Below, in pieces: positions 20,055 through 34,670 of a stretch of DNA of 64,000 nt. The notes under the pieces are model-generated. The model searched no databases and had not been told where the DNA came from. It was given only the letters and a program-made list of their open reading frames with translations. The position numbers and the translations under genes are program-made. Every line of letters starts with the position of its first letter. Positions within the stretch are counted from its first letter, which is position 1. Source of the DNA: an uncultured Pelagibacteraceae bacterium (GTDB lineage Bacteria > Pseudomonadota > Alphaproteobacteria > Pelagibacterales > Pelagibacteraceae); assembly GCA_902622805.1 (NCBI GenBank), contig CACNRG010000003.1, forward strand, positions 20,050-84,049, written 5' to 3'.

Positions 20055-21385
20055 TGACAAAAAAATATTTTGGTACAGATGGTATTAGAGGCCCCATCAA
20101 TAGTGAAAATATTAATGGCAACATGTTTTTTAAATTTGGTTTAGCAAGTGGAACGTATTTTAAGTCTCAAAAAAAAAGAAAACAAACAGCGATAATCGCT
20201 AAAGATACTCGATTATCAGGATATACTTTAGAGCCAGCATTAGTCTCTGGTTTAGCTTCTGCAGGAATGCATGTTTATACTTTAGGACCCCTTCCGACAA
20301 ATGGATTAGCTATGCTCACAAAAGCAATGAAAGCAAATTTGGGTATTATGATAACTGCATCTCATAATCCACATAATGATAATGGTTTAAAATTATTTGG
20401 ACCTGATGGGATGAAATTATCAGATAAGATAGAAAAAAAAATTGAAAGTCTTATAGATAAAAAAATTACAAAAAACCTTTCGAAACCAGAAAAATTAGGA
20501 AGAGTAAAAAGATTAGAGACTGGAACTAAAGATTATATCAAGATTTTGAAAAAAAATTTTACGAAAGAATTTAATTTAAGAGGATTGAGAATTGTAATTG
20601 ATTGTGCTAACGGGGCTGGCTACAAGGCTGGACCTGAATTATTGAGATCTTTAGGAGCAAAAGTAATACCTATTGGTGTTAGCCCTAATGGTTTAAATAT
20701 TAATAAAGATTGTGGCTCAACATTTCCTCAAAAGATCAGGTCAGCAGTCAAAAAATATAAAGCACATATTGGTATTTCTTTAGACGGTGATGCAGATAGA
20801 ATTATTATGTGTGATGAAAGAAGCAATATTATTGATGGAGATCAAATTATTGCCGCTTTAGCCACAAGATGGAAAAACAAAAAAATGTTAAAAGGAGGAG
20901 TTGTTGGTACATTAATGTCAAACTATGGTTTAGAAAAGTATTTCAAAAAGGAAGGCATTAAATTTATACGTGCTAATGTCGGAGATAGATATGTAAAGGA
21001 AAAAATGCAAAAAAATAAATTTAATTTAGGTGGTGAGCAATCAGGTCATATTATTTTGGGTAAATTTGCAACTACAGGTGACGGTTTACTTGTTGCTTTA
21101 GAGTCTCTGTTTGCATTAAGAAAAGGAAAAAAGGCAAGTGATTTTTTTGACAAGTTTATAAAAACACCTCAGTTGTTAAAAAATATTGAAGTAAAAGATA
21201 AAAACATAATAAATAGATCAACTATTAAAGATTCTATAAAATTTGCATCTAAATTAATGAAAGGCAGAGGAAGGATACTTGTAAGAAAATCGGGAACTGA
21301 GTCAAAAATAAGAGTAATGGGAGAAAGTGATGATGAGGCTCTTTTATCAAAATGTATTAATATTATTGTAAAAAAAATAAAATAA
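20054..21385 (+). CDS. glmM: phosphoglucosamine mutase
   Basis: YFGTDGIRG, GIMITASHNPHNDNGLKLFG, SLDGDADRI. Confidence 0.97.
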   Translation: MTKKYFGTDGIRGPINSENINGNMFFKFGLASGTYFKSQKKRKQTAIIAKDTRLSGYTLEPALVSGLASAGMHVYTLGPLPTNGLAMLTKAMKANLGIMITASHNPHNDNGLKLFGPDGMKLSDKIEKKIESLIDKKITKNLSKPEKLGRVKRLETGTKDYIKILKKNFTKEFNLRGLRIVIDCANGAGYKAGPELLRSLGAKVIPIGVSPNGLNINKDCGSTFPQKIRSAVKKYKAHIGISLDGDADRIIMCDERSNIIDGDQIIAALATRWKNKKMLKGGVVGTLMSNYGLEKYFKKEGIKFIRANVGDRYVKEKMQKNKFNLGGEQSGHIILGKFATTGDGLLVALESLFALRKGKKASDFFDKFIKTPQLLKNIEVKDKNIINRSTIKDSIKFASKLMKGRGRILVRKSGTESKIRVMGESDDEALLSKCINIIVKKIK

Positions 21386-21386
21386 T

Positions 21387-24381
<2,995 letters not shown>

Positions 24382-24422
24382 AGCAGAGTTTATTTAATTA
24401 ATTTTTTTAAATTTTCAATAAT

Positions 24423-25403
24423 TTATTCTTTAGTATTTCTTAGCATTTTTAAGATATTACTCAGTTCTTTTGGTAAAATTGAGTAAAAAATCATTTCTTC
24501 TTTTGTTCGAGGATGAATAAATCCTAAAGTTTTTGCGTGTAAAAATTGCCTATTTAATTCTGTGATTGATTTTTCTAAATTTGGATCAATATTTTTTAGT
24601 TTTTTAAATTTTTTTTTATATTTGTCATCACCGATAATGCTATTACCTTTATAGTTCATATGGACTCTTATTTGATGTGTTCTTCCAGTTTCTAATCTAC
24701 ATTCTACCAAACTTAATGTTGGGATTTTTTCATTTTCAAAGATTTCTATTGTTTTGTAATTTGTTACAGCTTTCTTTCCTTTTGACCTACTGACTTCCAT
24801 AAGCTGTCTGTTCTTGGAACTTCTAACAATACAGGTTTCAATCTTTCCTGAAGAGGGCCTTAGTTTACCCCAGGTCAAAAGCTGATACTCTCTTATAATT
24901 GTGTGTTTACTGAATTGTTTTGATAAATTTTCATGAGTTTCATTATTTTTTGCAATTACAACTAAGCCAGATGTATTTTTATCAATCCTATGTACAATGC
25001 CAGGTCTTAATTCATCTCCAATATTTGATAAAGACTTTTTATCATAATGCATTAATGCATTTACTATTGTCCTATCATAATTACCAGCTCCAGGATGCAT
25101 TATAATTCCAGCTGGTTTGTCAATTATTAAAAGATCATTATCCTCATAAATTATTTTTAATTTAAAATCATAAGGTTTAAGGGAGGCCTGTTCAGGCTGC
25201 GGTATTGAAAGATTTATCTTATCTCCAGTGTTCACTTTTTTTGAGGGAGTATTTAAAATCTTATTATTTAATTTAAGTTTTTGTTTTAATATTAAATTCT
25301 TAATTCTAGTCCTACTAATTAACTCTGCTCTTTTGTTAATAAGAACATCAATTCTTAAATTGTTTTCGCTTTCTTTTACTATAAAATTAATGTTTTTTTC
25401 CAT
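24423..25403 (-). CDS. rluD: RluA/RluD family 23S rRNA pseudouridine synthase
   Basis: S4 domain, GIVHRIDKNTSGLVVIAKN, RLETGRTHQIRVHM. Confidence 0.93.
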   Translation of the reverse strand: MEKNINFIVKESENNLRIDVLINKRAELISRTRIKNLILKQKLKLNNKILNTPSKKVNTGDKINLSIPQPEQASLKPYDFKLKIIYEDNDLLIIDKPAGIIMHPGAGNYDRTIVNALMHYDKKSLSNIGDELRPGIVHRIDKNTSGLVVIAKNNETHENLSKQFSKHTIIREYQLLTWGKLRPSSGKIETCIVRSSKNRQLMEVSRSKGKKAVTNYKTIEIFENEKIPTLSLVECRLETGRTHQIRVHMNYKGNSIIGDDKYKKKFKKLKNIDPNLEKSITELNRQFLHAKTLGFIHPRTKEEMIFYSILPKELSNILKMLRNTKE

Positions 25404-25426
25404 AAAATGTAATATTAATACTATAT

Positions 25427-25503
25427 GCGCTTGTAGCTCAACTGGATAGAGCGCCTGACTTCGGATCAGGAGGTTCTGGGTTCGACTCCTAGCAGGCGCA
25501 CCA
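25427..25503 (+). tRNA. tRNA-Arg (anticodon TCG), CCA encoded
   Basis: Cloverleaf by eye: acceptor GCGCTTG/CAGGCGC, D-stem GCTC/GAGC, anticodon arm CCTGA-CTTCGGA-TCAGG, T-arm CTGGG-TTCGACT-CCTAG, 3' ACCA. Confidence 0.95.
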
Positions 25504-25505
25504 CT

Positions 25506-26297
25506 CTATTCCCCAATATTAATTAAAGTTCCCTTATCTCTGGCTTTATCGAAAGAATAATAAAATACATATATTGATAAAATTAAATAGAAGGTATTTA
25601 GATAAAGTGCATTTAAGATATTTTGAAAATTGACCTCACTATTAACTAGTATATTTCTTGTTTCTTCAAAAATATAAACTAGAGGAAGTGCATAAGCTAT
25701 TGATTGAAAAATTTTTGGTAATATTTCTACAGGATAATATATGCAACCAAATGGAGCTAATAAAAACATAGTTGACCAAGCGATATTTTCAAAAGATGGA
25801 CCAAATCTTAACAAACCTGCTGACACAAATAAACCAAGAGTAATTCCAAAAATATATAAACTTAAAAAAAGAAAAGCTAAAGGCAAACCAAGATTAAATA
25901 AAGAAATTCCAAATAATGGTGAGGTTAATAGTATTGCCGGAACTAAACCGATTAAAGCTCTTATTAACGCCGTAAATACAAGAGAAGTAATGATTTCACT
26001 AATTTTCATAGGAGCAATAAATAGATTAGTAAAATTTCTACTCCAAATTTCCTCTAAAAATAACATATTGAAGCCAATACTTGTTCTAAATAAAAAATCA
26101 TACAGAATTGCACAAGAAAGAATTACACCAACTGCACCACTGTAATAAGAACTATGAGCAGCAAAAAAATTAGATATAAAACCCCATAGAGTAATTTGAA
26201 TAGAAGGCCAATAAATTAAGTCTAATATTCTTGGAAATGATCTTGTGATTAAATAAAAATGTCTCAAAAAAAGACCATAAATTCTAGTTATACTCAT
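25506..26297 (-). CDS. ABC-2 type transporter permease
   Basis: Hydrophobic ~263 aa with PxEILPKIFQSIAYALPLVY ABC-2 pattern; adjacent ATPase. Confidence 0.87.
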   Translation of the reverse strand: MSITRIYGLFLRHFYLITRSFPRILDLIYWPSIQITLWGFISNFFAAHSSYYSGAVGVILSCAILYDFLFRTSIGFNMLFLEEIWSRNFTNLFIAPMKISEIITSLVFTALIRALIGLVPAILLTSPLFGISLFNLGLPLAFLFLSLYIFGITLGLFVSAGLLRFGPSFENIAWSTMFLLAPFGCIYYPVEILPKIFQSIAYALPLVYIFEETRNILVNSEVNFQNILNALYLNTFYLILSIYVFYYSFDKARDKGTLINIGE

Positions 26298-27022
26298 TTT
26301 TCACTTCTTACGATTTCTAAAAAAACTTCCTCTAAATTTTTTCTTCCATATTTTTTAATCAATTCATTTGGTATTCCTTTATCTACTATGATACCATCTT
26401 TCATCATCAGTACAGAGCTGCATAATCTTTTGACCTCGTCCATATTATGTGATGCGAGTAGAACTGATATTTTTTTCTCTTTTTTGTAATTTTCTAAAAA
26501 AGTTCTTACAAAATCCCCTGTTTCAGGGTCTAGTGAAGCCGTTGGTTCATCCAAAAGTAGAACTGAAGGATCATTTATTAGAGCTTTAGCAAGACTAACT
26601 CTATTTTTTTGACCAGAGGATAGCTCACCAGTGACCTTATTTAAAAGTTCATTTAATCTTAATTTGTTGGCAAGATAATCGATACGTTCATTGAGATTTT
26701 TTACATTATATAATTTTCCGTAAACAATTAAATTTTGTTTTACTTTAAGTTTTTTTGGTAACTCAACATAAGGTGATATAAAATTCATTTTATGTAGAAG
26801 AGATATTTTATTTTCCTCTATATTAGTTCCATTGATCAATACATTTCCACTTGTTGGTTTCAATAAACCCAATATCATTCCAATAGTTGTTGTTTTTCCA
26901 CAACCGTTTGGGCCCAATAAACCTACCATTTCATTTTCATTTATTTTAAAATTAATATTAGTAACAGCATGTTTAGACTTATATTTTTTTGAAAGATTGA
27001 TTACTTCAATAGAATTTGTCAT
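26294..27022 (-). CDS. ABC transporter ATP-binding protein
   Basis: Walker A GPNGCGKTTTIG, signature LSSGQKNRVSLAKAL, Walker B LLLDEP. Confidence 0.96.
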   Translation of the reverse strand: MTNSIEVINLSKKYKSKHAVTNINFKINENEMVGLLGPNGCGKTTTIGMILGLLKPTSGNVLINGTNIEENKISLLHKMNFISPYVELPKKLKVKQNLIVYGKLYNVKNLNERIDYLANKLRLNELLNKVTGELSSGQKNRVSLAKALINDPSVLLLDEPTASLDPETGDFVRTFLENYKKEKKISVLLASHNMDEVKRLCSSVLMMKDGIIVDKGIPNELIKKYGRKNLEEVFLEIVRSEK

Positions 27023-27954
27023 CAGTATTTAGAAGCTCTATTAAGTCTATCATTTATTGTTTTGCCAAGACCAATGTTGGGAATTTTTTCAACTGCTATC
27101 TTTTTATAGCCATCTTTTTTTATTTTTCTTAAAGTTGAATATAAATTTTTTGCGGCTTGATCTAAATCATTTATCCTAGATAAATAATAATAATTTTTTA
27201 AGTGAATATTTCTTTTTTTAATCAATACAAAAGCCTCATCTTTGTATGGCAATTTTACATTATTTCTCAAAGGTACTCCCGGTGAGTAATGAAGAGAAAA
27301 TAATCCTGGAGAAATTTTCTTTTTTGTATTTGTTTTAATTAACAATTTTTTATTTAATATTTTTTCAATTTTTGAGATATCTAGACCGCCATATCGTAAT
27401 ACAGAAGGTTTATTTAAAAGGTTTAGAATTGTAGATTCTAAACCGATTTTACTTTTTCCACCATCTAAGATAAATTTAATTCTAACTCCAAATTCATCTT
27501 TAACATCAGAAGCCTTAACAGAGCTTAATCTTGAAGATATATTAGCACTGGGTGCAGCTAAAGGGTAATTGAGTTTTTTTAATAATTTCCTAAATAGATA
27601 ATGTTTAGGAAATCTAACAGCTAGAGTCTTTTTTTTATTATTAACAAATTTTGAAATTTTAGAATTTTTCTTCAATTTCAGAATATATGTTATTGGTCCA
27701 GGAGAAAATTCTTTGTAGAGCTTTAAAAAATTTTCATTCAATTCACAATCTTTTTTAAGTTGATCAAGGTTATAATAATGAACAATTAGTGGATTGTTTA
27801 AAGGTCTTTTTTTTATCTTAAATATTTTTTTTACCGAAACATTAGAGTAAGCATTACCAGCCAAACCATATACGGTTTCTGTTGGAACAGCTATGCAATC
27901 GTTATTATTAAGATGTTTTTCTGCTTTTTTGATATTTGATTGAATAGATTTCAT
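27022..27954 (-). CDS. tsaC: L-threonylcarbamoyladenylate synthase (Sua5/YrdC/YwlC)
   Basis: AVPTETVYGLAGNA, KIKKRPLNNPLIVH, SANISS, C-terminal Sua5 domain (SPGLFSLHYSP). Confidence 0.92.
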   Translation of the reverse strand: MKSIQSNIKKAEKHLNNNDCIAVPTETVYGLAGNAYSNVSVKKIFKIKKRPLNNPLIVHYYNLDQLKKDCELNENFLKLYKEFSPGPITYILKLKKNSKISKFVNNKKKTLAVRFPKHYLFRKLLKKLNYPLAAPSANISSRLSSVKASDVKDEFGVRIKFILDGGKSKIGLESTILNLLNKPSVLRYGGLDISKIEKILNKKLLIKTNTKKKISPGLFSLHYSPGVPLRNNVKLPYKDEAFVLIKKRNIHLKNYYYLSRINDLDQAAKNLYSTLRKIKKDGYKKIAVEKIPNIGLGKTINDRLNRASKY

Positions 27955-27974
27955 GTATTAATAATCATTATTAT

Positions 27975-28223
27975 ATGAAAGATAAAATTTTACCACCTGA
28001 ATATGAACAGAGCTCTCTTGAAGAGCTTACAGAAAAAGCTAACAAAATAATTGAGTCATTAGAAAAAGAAAATGATTTAAATAATTCAATTGAAAGATAT
28101 CAGCAACTTTTACGATTAAACAATATAATCGAAAAAAAATTTCAAAAAGATCTAAGATCTATAACAGATGAAACAAGTAAAAAAATAAAAAATCTTATAA
28201 AAAAAAATGAAAAAAGAGCTTAG
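27975..28223 (+). CDS. xseB: exodeoxyribonuclease VII small subunit
   Basis: LEELTEKANKIIESLEKENDLNNSIERYQQ pattern; adjacent to ispA as commonly seen. Confidence 0.82.
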   Translation: MKDKILPPEYEQSSLEELTEKANKIIESLEKENDLNNSIERYQQLLRLNNIIEKKFQKDLRSITDETSKKIKNLIKKNEKRA

Positions 28224-29079
28224 TAAAATCGCAAAAGATACAAATTTATTTTTAAAAGGATACATAAAAAAACAAAAAAAATCAGATTTAATGTCTGCTA
28301 TGAAGTATGGTTTGTTTCCAGGCGGAAAAAAAATAAGGTCTAAAATTTTAATTGATATTGGATCAATTTTTTCAATTGATTATAAATCATTAATTGCTGT
28401 GGGTGCGGCTGTTGAGTGTATACATGCTTATTCTCTCATTCATGATGATTTGCCTTGTATGGATGACGACAAAATTAGAAGAGGAAAGCCATCTACACAC
28501 ATAAAATATGGAGAGTCTACAGCAGTTTTAGCTGGCAATTCATTATTAACAATGGCCTTTGAGATTCTAACAAGTCATGATTTAAAATTATCTGAAAAAA
28601 TAAAGATTAACTTAATAAAAAGATTATCAAAGAGCTCTGGTCATCTAGGGATAGCTGGCGGGCAATATTTAGATTTAAGTTATGAGAAGAAAAAAATTTC
28701 AAAAAAAAAGATAATTGAGATGGAAATAAAAAAAACTGGTAAACTTTTTAGTTTCTGTTGTGCAGCTCCAGCAATTATTAAGAAAAGAAAGATTAGTGAA
28801 ATTAATTCTTTTGAAATAATTGGATCTCAAATTGGTCTTTTATTTCAAATTGCAGATGATTTGATTGATTTTAAGGGAAATTCAAAATTAGCAGGAAAAA
28901 AAACAGGAAAAGATCTTAAAAAAGGCAAGGCAACTTTAATAAATTTATTGGGATATAGTGAATCAATTAAATATTGTGATAAGATTATAAAAAATATTAA
29001 TAAGAATTTATTAAAGTATGGCTCAAATACAAAAAAAATTAATGGTACTTTAAATTATATTTTAAACCGCAATAAATGA
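28207..29079 (+). CDS. ispA: (2E,6E)-farnesyl diphosphate synthase
   Basis: [19 protein letters not shown] and DDLID aspartate-rich motifs. Confidence 0.94.
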   Translation: MKKELSKIAKDTNLFLKGYIKKQKKSDLMSAMKYGLFPGGKKIRSKILIDIGSIFSIDYKSLIAVGAAVECIHAYSLIHDDLPCMDDDKIRRGKPSTHIKYGESTAVLAGNSLLTMAFEILTSHDLKLSEKIKINLIKRLSKSSGHLGIAGGQYLDLSYEKKKISKKKIIEMEIKKTGKLFSFCCAAPAIIKKRKISEINSFEIIGSQIGLLFQIADDLIDFKGNSKLAGKKTGKDLKKGKATLINLLGYSESIKYCDKIIKNINKNLLKYGSNTKKINGTLNYILNRNK

Positions 29080-30992
29080 AAAAAAATTACAAATTTTTAA
29101 ACGATATTAACTTTCCTTCTGATTTAAGAAAAGTTCAAGAAAAAAATTTACAGATAGTTGCAGATGAGGTTAGAGAGGAAATGATAAGTGCAGTTTCTGA
29201 AACAGGTGGACATTTAGGTGCTGGTCTAGGCGTAGTTGAACTGACAGTAGCTCTACATTATGTCTTTGATACTCCAAATGATAAATTAATATGGGATGTT
29301 GGACATCAATCATATCCTCACAAAATTTTGACAGGAAGAAAAGATAAAATAAGGTCTTTAAGGCAAGGAAATGGATTATCTGGTTTTACAAAAAGATCAG
29401 AAAGTGAGTATGATCCATTTGGAGCCGCTCATAGTTCAACTTCTATATCTTCAGCATTAGGGATAGCCGAGGCCAATAAATTGGAAAATAAATCATCTAA
29501 TGTAATAGCTGTAATAGGTGATGGGGCCATAAGTGCAGGTATGGCCTATGAAGCAATGAATAATGCAGGTGCTTCTAATACAAAGATGATAGTCATTTTG
29601 AACGATAACGATATGTCAATAGCAAAACCAGTAGGGGCAATGAGGACATATTTAGCAAAATTATTTACAGGAAAAATTTATTTTAGTTTAAGAGAGACTT
29701 TAAAATTAATTACATCAGCATTTTCTAAAAGATTCAGTGCAAAGGCAGGTAAAGCTGAGGATTTTTTGCGTTCTGCTGTTACAGGGGGGACTTTATTTAA
29801 TTCATTAGGTTTTTACTACGCGGGACCAATAGATGGTCATGATTTATCATCACTTATTCCAATTTTGAAAAATGCAAGGGACTTAAAACATGAAGGTCCA
29901 ATAATGATTCATATTAAAACACAAAAGGGCAAGGGTTACTCATATGCTGAAAAAGCGAACGATCATTATCATGGGGTATCAAAATTTAATGTAGAAACAG
30001 GAGAGCAAATTAAAAGTGGATCTAATCTTCCTGCGTATACGAAAGTATTTGCTAATACATTGGTTAATCATGCAAAAAAAGATAGCAAGATTGTTGGTAT
30101 CACTGCAGCCATGCCTAGTGGGACTGGTATGGATATTTTTGGTAAAGAATTTCCTAATAGAATGTTTGATGTTGGTATTGCAGAACAACATGCAGTAACT
30201 TTTGCAGCAGGATTAGCAACAGAGGGCTATAAACCATATGCTGCAATTTATTCTACATTTTTACAAAGAGCTTATGATCAAGTAGTTCACGACGTTGCCA
30301 TTCAAAGTTTACCTGTTAGATTTGCTATAGATAGAGCAGGTTTGGTTGGGGCTGACGGATCAACTCACGCAGGTTCTTTTGACATAACTTATTTATCAAC
30401 TTTACCAAATTTCATAGTAATGGCAGCTAGTGACGAAGCAGAATTGGTTAGAATGGTAAATACGTCTGTAGATATTAATGATAAGCCTAGTGCAATAAGA
30501 TACCCTAGGGGAACGGGCACTGGTGTAGAATTACCATCAATAGACGAAAAAATTGAAATAGGTAAAGGTAGAATTATTCAACAAGGAGCTCAAGTATGTT
30601 TATTAAGTTTAGGTACTAGACTTGAGGAATGTAGGTTAGCTGCAGGAGATTTAAAAACTAAAGGTATTTCTATAACAATTGTAGATGCAAGGTTTGCTAA
30701 ACCTTTAGATGAAAAACTTATTTTAGATTGTGCAAAACAACATGAAATTATGATTACAATTGAAGAAGGTTCAATAGGTGGATTTGGATCTCATGTTAAA
30801 AATTTACTTTCTGAAAAAGGTATTTTTGATAATGGGTTGAAATTTAGATCAATGATTTTACCTGACAAATTTATAGAACAAGATAGTCCAAAAAAAATGT
30901 ATGAATTAGCTGGGTTGAATAGCTCGCAAATTTCAAAAAAAATATTAGAAGTTTTATTTAATAAAGATTCAATAAGAGTCGTTAAAAATTAA
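29076..30992 (+). CDS. dxs: 1-deoxy-D-xylulose-5-phosphate synthase
   Basis: [56 protein letters not shown]. Confidence 0.97.
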   Translation: MKKNYKFLNDINFPSDLRKVQEKNLQIVADEVREEMISAVSETGGHLGAGLGVVELTVALHYVFDTPNDKLIWDVGHQSYPHKILTGRKDKIRSLRQGNGLSGFTKRSESEYDPFGAAHSSTSISSALGIAEANKLENKSSNVIAVIGDGAISAGMAYEAMNNAGASNTKMIVILNDNDMSIAKPVGAMRTYLAKLFTGKIYFSLRETLKLITSAFSKRFSAKAGKAEDFLRSAVTGGTLFNSLGFYYAGPIDGHDLSSLIPILKNARDLKHEGPIMIHIKTQKGKGYSYAEKANDHYHGVSKFNVETGEQIKSGSNLPAYTKVFANTLVNHAKKDSKIVGITAAMPSGTGMDIFGKEFPNRMFDVGIAEQHAVTFAAGLATEGYKPYAAIYSTFLQRAYDQVVHDVAIQSLPVRFAIDRAGLVGADGSTHAGSFDITYLSTLPNFIVMAASDEAELVRMVNTSVDINDKPSAIRYPRGTGTGVELPSIDEKIEIGKGRIIQQGAQVCLLSLGTRLEECRLAAGDLKTKGISITIVDARFAKPLDEKLILDCAKQHEIMITIEEGSIGGFGSHVKNLLSEKGIFDNGLKFRSMILPDKFIEQDSPKKMYELAGLNSSQISKKILEVLFNKDSIRVVKN

Positions 30993-30997
30993 TTTTC

Positions 30998-32080
30998 TTA
31001 TCCACATTGAGCTTTATTCATTAAGTAGTGGTCGAGCAATACACAGTTCATCATAGCTTCACCTATAGGAACCGCTCTTATACCAACACATGGATCATGC
31101 CTTCCCTTAACTGAAATTGTAGTATTTTTTCCAAATTTATTTATAGTTTTTCTAGTTGTTAAAATTGAAGAGGTAGGTTTAACTGCAAATGAGGCAATTA
31201 TTTCTTGGCCAGTCGAAATTCCACCTAGTATTCCTCCAGCATTATTAGAGTTAAATTTTAATTTTTTTCCTTTTGCTGAAATTTCATCAGAGTTTTGTTC
31301 TCCACTTAGTTGTGCAGAATTCATTCCTGAACCAATATTTACTCCTTTAACAGCATTAATGCTCATTAGACTTGAGGCTATATCTGTGTCAAGCTTTGAA
31401 TAAATTGGGGCACCTAAACCTATAGGAATACCTCTAGCTCTTAACTCAATTACTGCTCCACATGATGATCCAGATTTTCTTACAGAAAGTAAATATTTTT
31501 CCCAAAGTTTAATCATAGATTTATCTGGACAAAAAAATGGATTTTTTGAAATTACCCTATCATTCCATTGAGTAGTGTCACATCCTAATATCCCTAATTG
31601 TATGACTGCTCCAATGACTTTAAATTTTTTTCCCAATTTTTTTTCAAGAACGATTTTTGCAATTGCACCAGCAGCAACTCTTGCTGCTGTTTCTCTAGCA
31701 GAGGATCTTCCTCCACCTCTATAATCTCTTATTCCGTATTTTTTAAAATAAGTAAAATCTGCATGACCAGGTCTAAATTTATCTTTAATATTTCCGTAAT
31801 CTTTAGATCTCATATCTTTATTGTAAATTATAAGTGAAATAGGTGTTCCAGTAGTTTTGCCCTCAAAAACACCAGACAATATTTCGACTTTATCGTCCTC
31901 TTTTCTCTGAGTTGTAAATTTAGATTGTCCTGGTTTTCTTTTATCCAATTCTCTCTGAATATCTTGCTCTTTTAGATTTATATTTGGTGGACAACCATCA
32001 ACTATGCAGCCAATTGCGGGACCATGAGATTCTCCCCATGTAGTGAAACGAAATAGCTTTCCAAAAGTATTAAATGACAT
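30998..32080 (-). CDS. aroC: chorismate synthase
   Basis: [47 protein letters not shown]. Confidence 0.97.
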   Translation of the reverse strand: MSFNTFGKLFRFTTWGESHGPAIGCIVDGCPPNINLKEQDIQRELDKRKPGQSKFTTQRKEDDKVEILSGVFEGKTTGTPISLIIYNKDMRSKDYGNIKDKFRPGHADFTYFKKYGIRDYRGGGRSSARETAARVAAGAIAKIVLEKKLGKKFKVIGAVIQLGILGCDTTQWNDRVISKNPFFCPDKSMIKLWEKYLLSVRKSGSSCGAVIELRARGIPIGLGAPIYSKLDTDIASSLMSINAVKGVNIGSGMNSAQLSGEQNSDEISAKGKKLKFNSNNAGGILGGISTGQEIIASFAVKPTSSILTTRKTINKFGKNTTISVKGRHDPCVGIRAVPIGEAMMNCVLLDHYLMNKAQCG

Positions 32081-32113
32081 TATTTATATTGTATAGATTA
32101 TTTTGTTTAAATT

Positions 32114-32740
32114 ATGAATCAAAAAAACTCACTAGGGCTTAATAAATGCTTCTTAGATCTAGATAACCCATTTGAACTATTTCAAAAATGGTTTGAGGAG
32201 GCTAAAAAAAAAGAAATTAACGATCCAAATGCTTTAGCACTTGGTACTGCAAACAAAGAAGGTATTCCCTCAGTAAGAATGGTTTTACTCAAAGGACACA
32301 GTGAAAAAGGATTTGTTTTTTATACTAATTTAAATAGTCAGAAAGGAAATGAAATTAAAGAAAACCCAAATGCTACAATGTGCTTTCATTGGAAAAGTCT
32401 GTTAAGACAAATAAGAATAGTTGGAACATTGAAACAAGTAAATGATCAAATTGCCGATGAGTATTATAACTCTAGAGCATATGATAGTAGAATAGGTGCC
32501 TGGGCCTCAAAACAAAGCAGTATTTTACAAACTAGAGATGAACTTTTAGATTCTATAGAAAATTATAAAAAAAAATTTAATGACAAAGATAATGTGCCTA
32601 GGCCAAGCCACTGGTCTGGCTGGAATTTAAAACCTTCCAAAATTGAATTTTGGTTAGATGGAGATAATAGAATACATGAAAGGTTAAAGTACTCTTTAGA
32701 TAAAAATGGTAGTTGGACAAAAAGCCTTCTAAGTCCCTAA
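32114..32740 (+). CDS. pdxH: pyridoxamine 5'-phosphate oxidase
   Basis: PNALALGTANKEGIPSVRMVLLKG, FYTNLNSQKG, C-terminal HWSGWNLKPSKIEFWLDGDNRIHERLKY. Confidence 0.96.
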   Translation: MNQKNSLGLNKCFLDLDNPFELFQKWFEEAKKKEINDPNALALGTANKEGIPSVRMVLLKGHSEKGFVFYTNLNSQKGNEIKENPNATMCFHWKSLLRQIRIVGTLKQVNDQIADEYYNSRAYDSRIGAWASKQSSILQTRDELLDSIENYKKKFNDKDNVPRPSHWSGWNLKPSKIEFWLDGDNRIHERLKYSLDKNGSWTKSLLSP

Positions 32741-33750
32741 AAATCTCTAGATAAACTAAATGAAGTTAAATTTTCAAGAATATTTCTCTCATTACAATCC
32801 TTAAATATCGATAACGAATTTGAAGCTAAATTTATATAATGATTTGCTTTCTGATAACATTCTTTAATAATTTCATATTGTTTGATTAAAGTTAATGTAT
32901 AATTAAAATCATTTTCATCTCTAATGTCTTTTAAAAAAATATCTTTAAGACTTCCCTTTTCTTTTAGATTTGCTTTTTGAAATAATAAGATTATTGGCAG
33001 AGTAATTTTACCTTCATAAAAATCTTTTCCAATTTTTTTTCCGAATAATTTTAATTCTGAATTGTAATCTAAAGTATCATCAGCTATTTGGAACGTTAAC
33101 CCCAAATTTCTTCCATAAAATTCTAAAGCTTCTTTTTCCTTCGTTGTCATTTCTGACAAAATTCCTCCAACTTTGGTAGCGGCTGCAAATAATTCAGCAG
33201 TTTTTGCAGAGATTATTTTTAAATAAGTTTCCTCTAACATATCTACCTCACCCTTATGCTGTAATTGGAGAACTTCTCCTTGAGCAATCTTAGAGGAAGT
33301 TGAGGATAATAATTTTAAGACCTCAATATTTCCATCATCTACCATCATTTCAAAACATCTACTAAGTAAATAATCTCCAACTAAAACGGAAGAATGGTTA
33401 TCCCAAACTTTGTTTAAAGTTTCTCTCCCCCTTCTGATAGATCCATTATCTATTACATCATCGTGCATTAAAGTTGCTGAGTGAATAAGTTCTACACAAG
33501 CAGCTAAATTTATATCTCTAGTTCCTTTTGAATATCTACATAATTTTGCAGAACCTAGTGTTAGTAAGGCCCTTAATCTTTTTCCACCCGTATCAAGGTG
33601 ATAGCTTGTCATTTTCTGAACTAACTCGACATTGCTCTCTAATTTAGACTTTATTTTTTCTTCAACTAACATCAATTTGTCTTCAACTGAATTCTTAAGT
33701 TGAAAATATGAATTATTAATTTTGTTTTTTAGTTGTATGACGCTTCCCAT
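32737..33750 (-). CDS. ispB: polyprenyl (octaprenyl) diphosphate synthase
   Basis: GGKRLRALLTL, LMHDDVID, FQIADDTLDY. Confidence 0.93.
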   Translation of the reverse strand: MGSVIQLKNKINNSYFQLKNSVEDKLMLVEEKIKSKLESNVELVQKMTSYHLDTGGKRLRALLTLGSAKLCRYSKGTRDINLAACVELIHSATLMHDDVIDNGSIRRGRETLNKVWDNHSSVLVGDYLLSRCFEMMVDDGNIEVLKLLSSTSSKIAQGEVLQLQHKGEVDMLEETYLKIISAKTAELFAAATKVGGILSEMTTKEKEALEFYGRNLGLTFQIADDTLDYNSELKLFGKKIGKDFYEGKITLPIILLFQKANLKEKGSLKDIFLKDIRDENDFNYTLTLIKQYEIIKECYQKANHYINLASNSLSIFKDCNERNILENLTSFSLSRDF

Positions 33751-33863
33751 TTATTGAGCAAATTAGTATAATAGGTTGCTTTTGATACTTATCAATTGAC
33801 GCACCTGAATCTTCAATTATAAGGTGTCTTTATATTCACAAAAAAATTCTATAAATATTCAAA

Positions 33864-34670
33864 ATGCTCTCTTTTTTTAAAAAAAAAAAAATTATTCCAC
33901 ATATAAAGCTAAGTGGTGTAATCGGTAATGTTGGTAAATTTAAACAAGGTATAGATTTTTCTGGTCAAGAAGAGATAATTTCAAAAGCTTTTTCAGTTAA
34001 AAAAGCACCATGTGTCGCTATTACAATAAATTCACCTGGAGGTTCTCCAGTCCAATCACATTTAATTTACAGCTTAATTAGACAACAGGCAAAAAAAAAT
34101 AAAAAAAAAGTAATAGTTTTTGCTGAAGATGTAGCTGCCTCAGGTGGATATCTAATAGCATGTGCTGGAGATGAAATTTACGCGAACTCAAGTTCAATAA
34201 TAGGCTCGATAGGAGTTATCTACTCTTCTTTTGGCTTTACAGAATTGATAAAAAAAATAGGTGTTGAGAGAAGAGTGCACACTGCTGGGAAAAATAAAAG
34301 CACATTAGACCCATTTCTAGATGAAAAAAAGGAAGACATCGAAAGATTAAAAAATATTCAATTAGATTTACATAAAGATTTTATAGAGGTAGTCGAAAAA
34401 AGCAGGTCATCAAAACTTAAAAAATCTGAGGTAGAATTATTTTCGGGTGAATTTTGGTCAGGCAGAAAAGCCAAAGATCTTGGTTTGATAGATGAGATAG
34501 GAAATGCAAACCAGATTTTAAGAGAAAAATTTGGAGAGGATGTTGTTATTAAAAAATTTGAAAAATCAAAAAGTTGGCTTAGCAAAAGATTATCATCTTC
34601 AAATGACCATGTCGATCAATTAGCAAACATATTAGAGGAAAAATCAGTTTGGCAAAAATATGGCCTCTAA
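33864..34670 (+). CDS. sppA: S49 family signal peptide peptidase-like serine protease
   Basis: [52 protein letters not shown]. Confidence 0.92.
   Translation: MLSFFKKKKIIPHIKLSGVIGNVGKFKQGIDFSGQEEIISKAFSVKKAPCVAITINSPGGSPVQSHLIYSLIRQQAKKNKKKVIVFAEDVAASGGYLIACAGDEIYANSSSIIGSIGVIYSSFGFTELIKKIGVERRVHTAGKNKSTLDPFLDEKKEDIERLKNIQLDLHKDFIEVVEKSRSSKLKKSEVELFSGEFWSGRKAKDLGLIDEIGNANQILREKFGEDVVIKKFEKSKSWLSKRLSSSNDHVDQLANILEEKSVWQKYGL

Noticed and set aside
25741-26145. 134-aa plus-strand ORF opposite the ABC-2 permease
   Set aside because: Shadow ORF; permease and ATPase pair on the other strand is well supported.
33751-33863. ispB-sppA intergenic region as a possible small RNA or riboswitch
   Set aside because: Contains a TTGACG-N16-TATAAG-like promoter and an imperfect inverted repeat but no recognised RNA fold; insufficient support.
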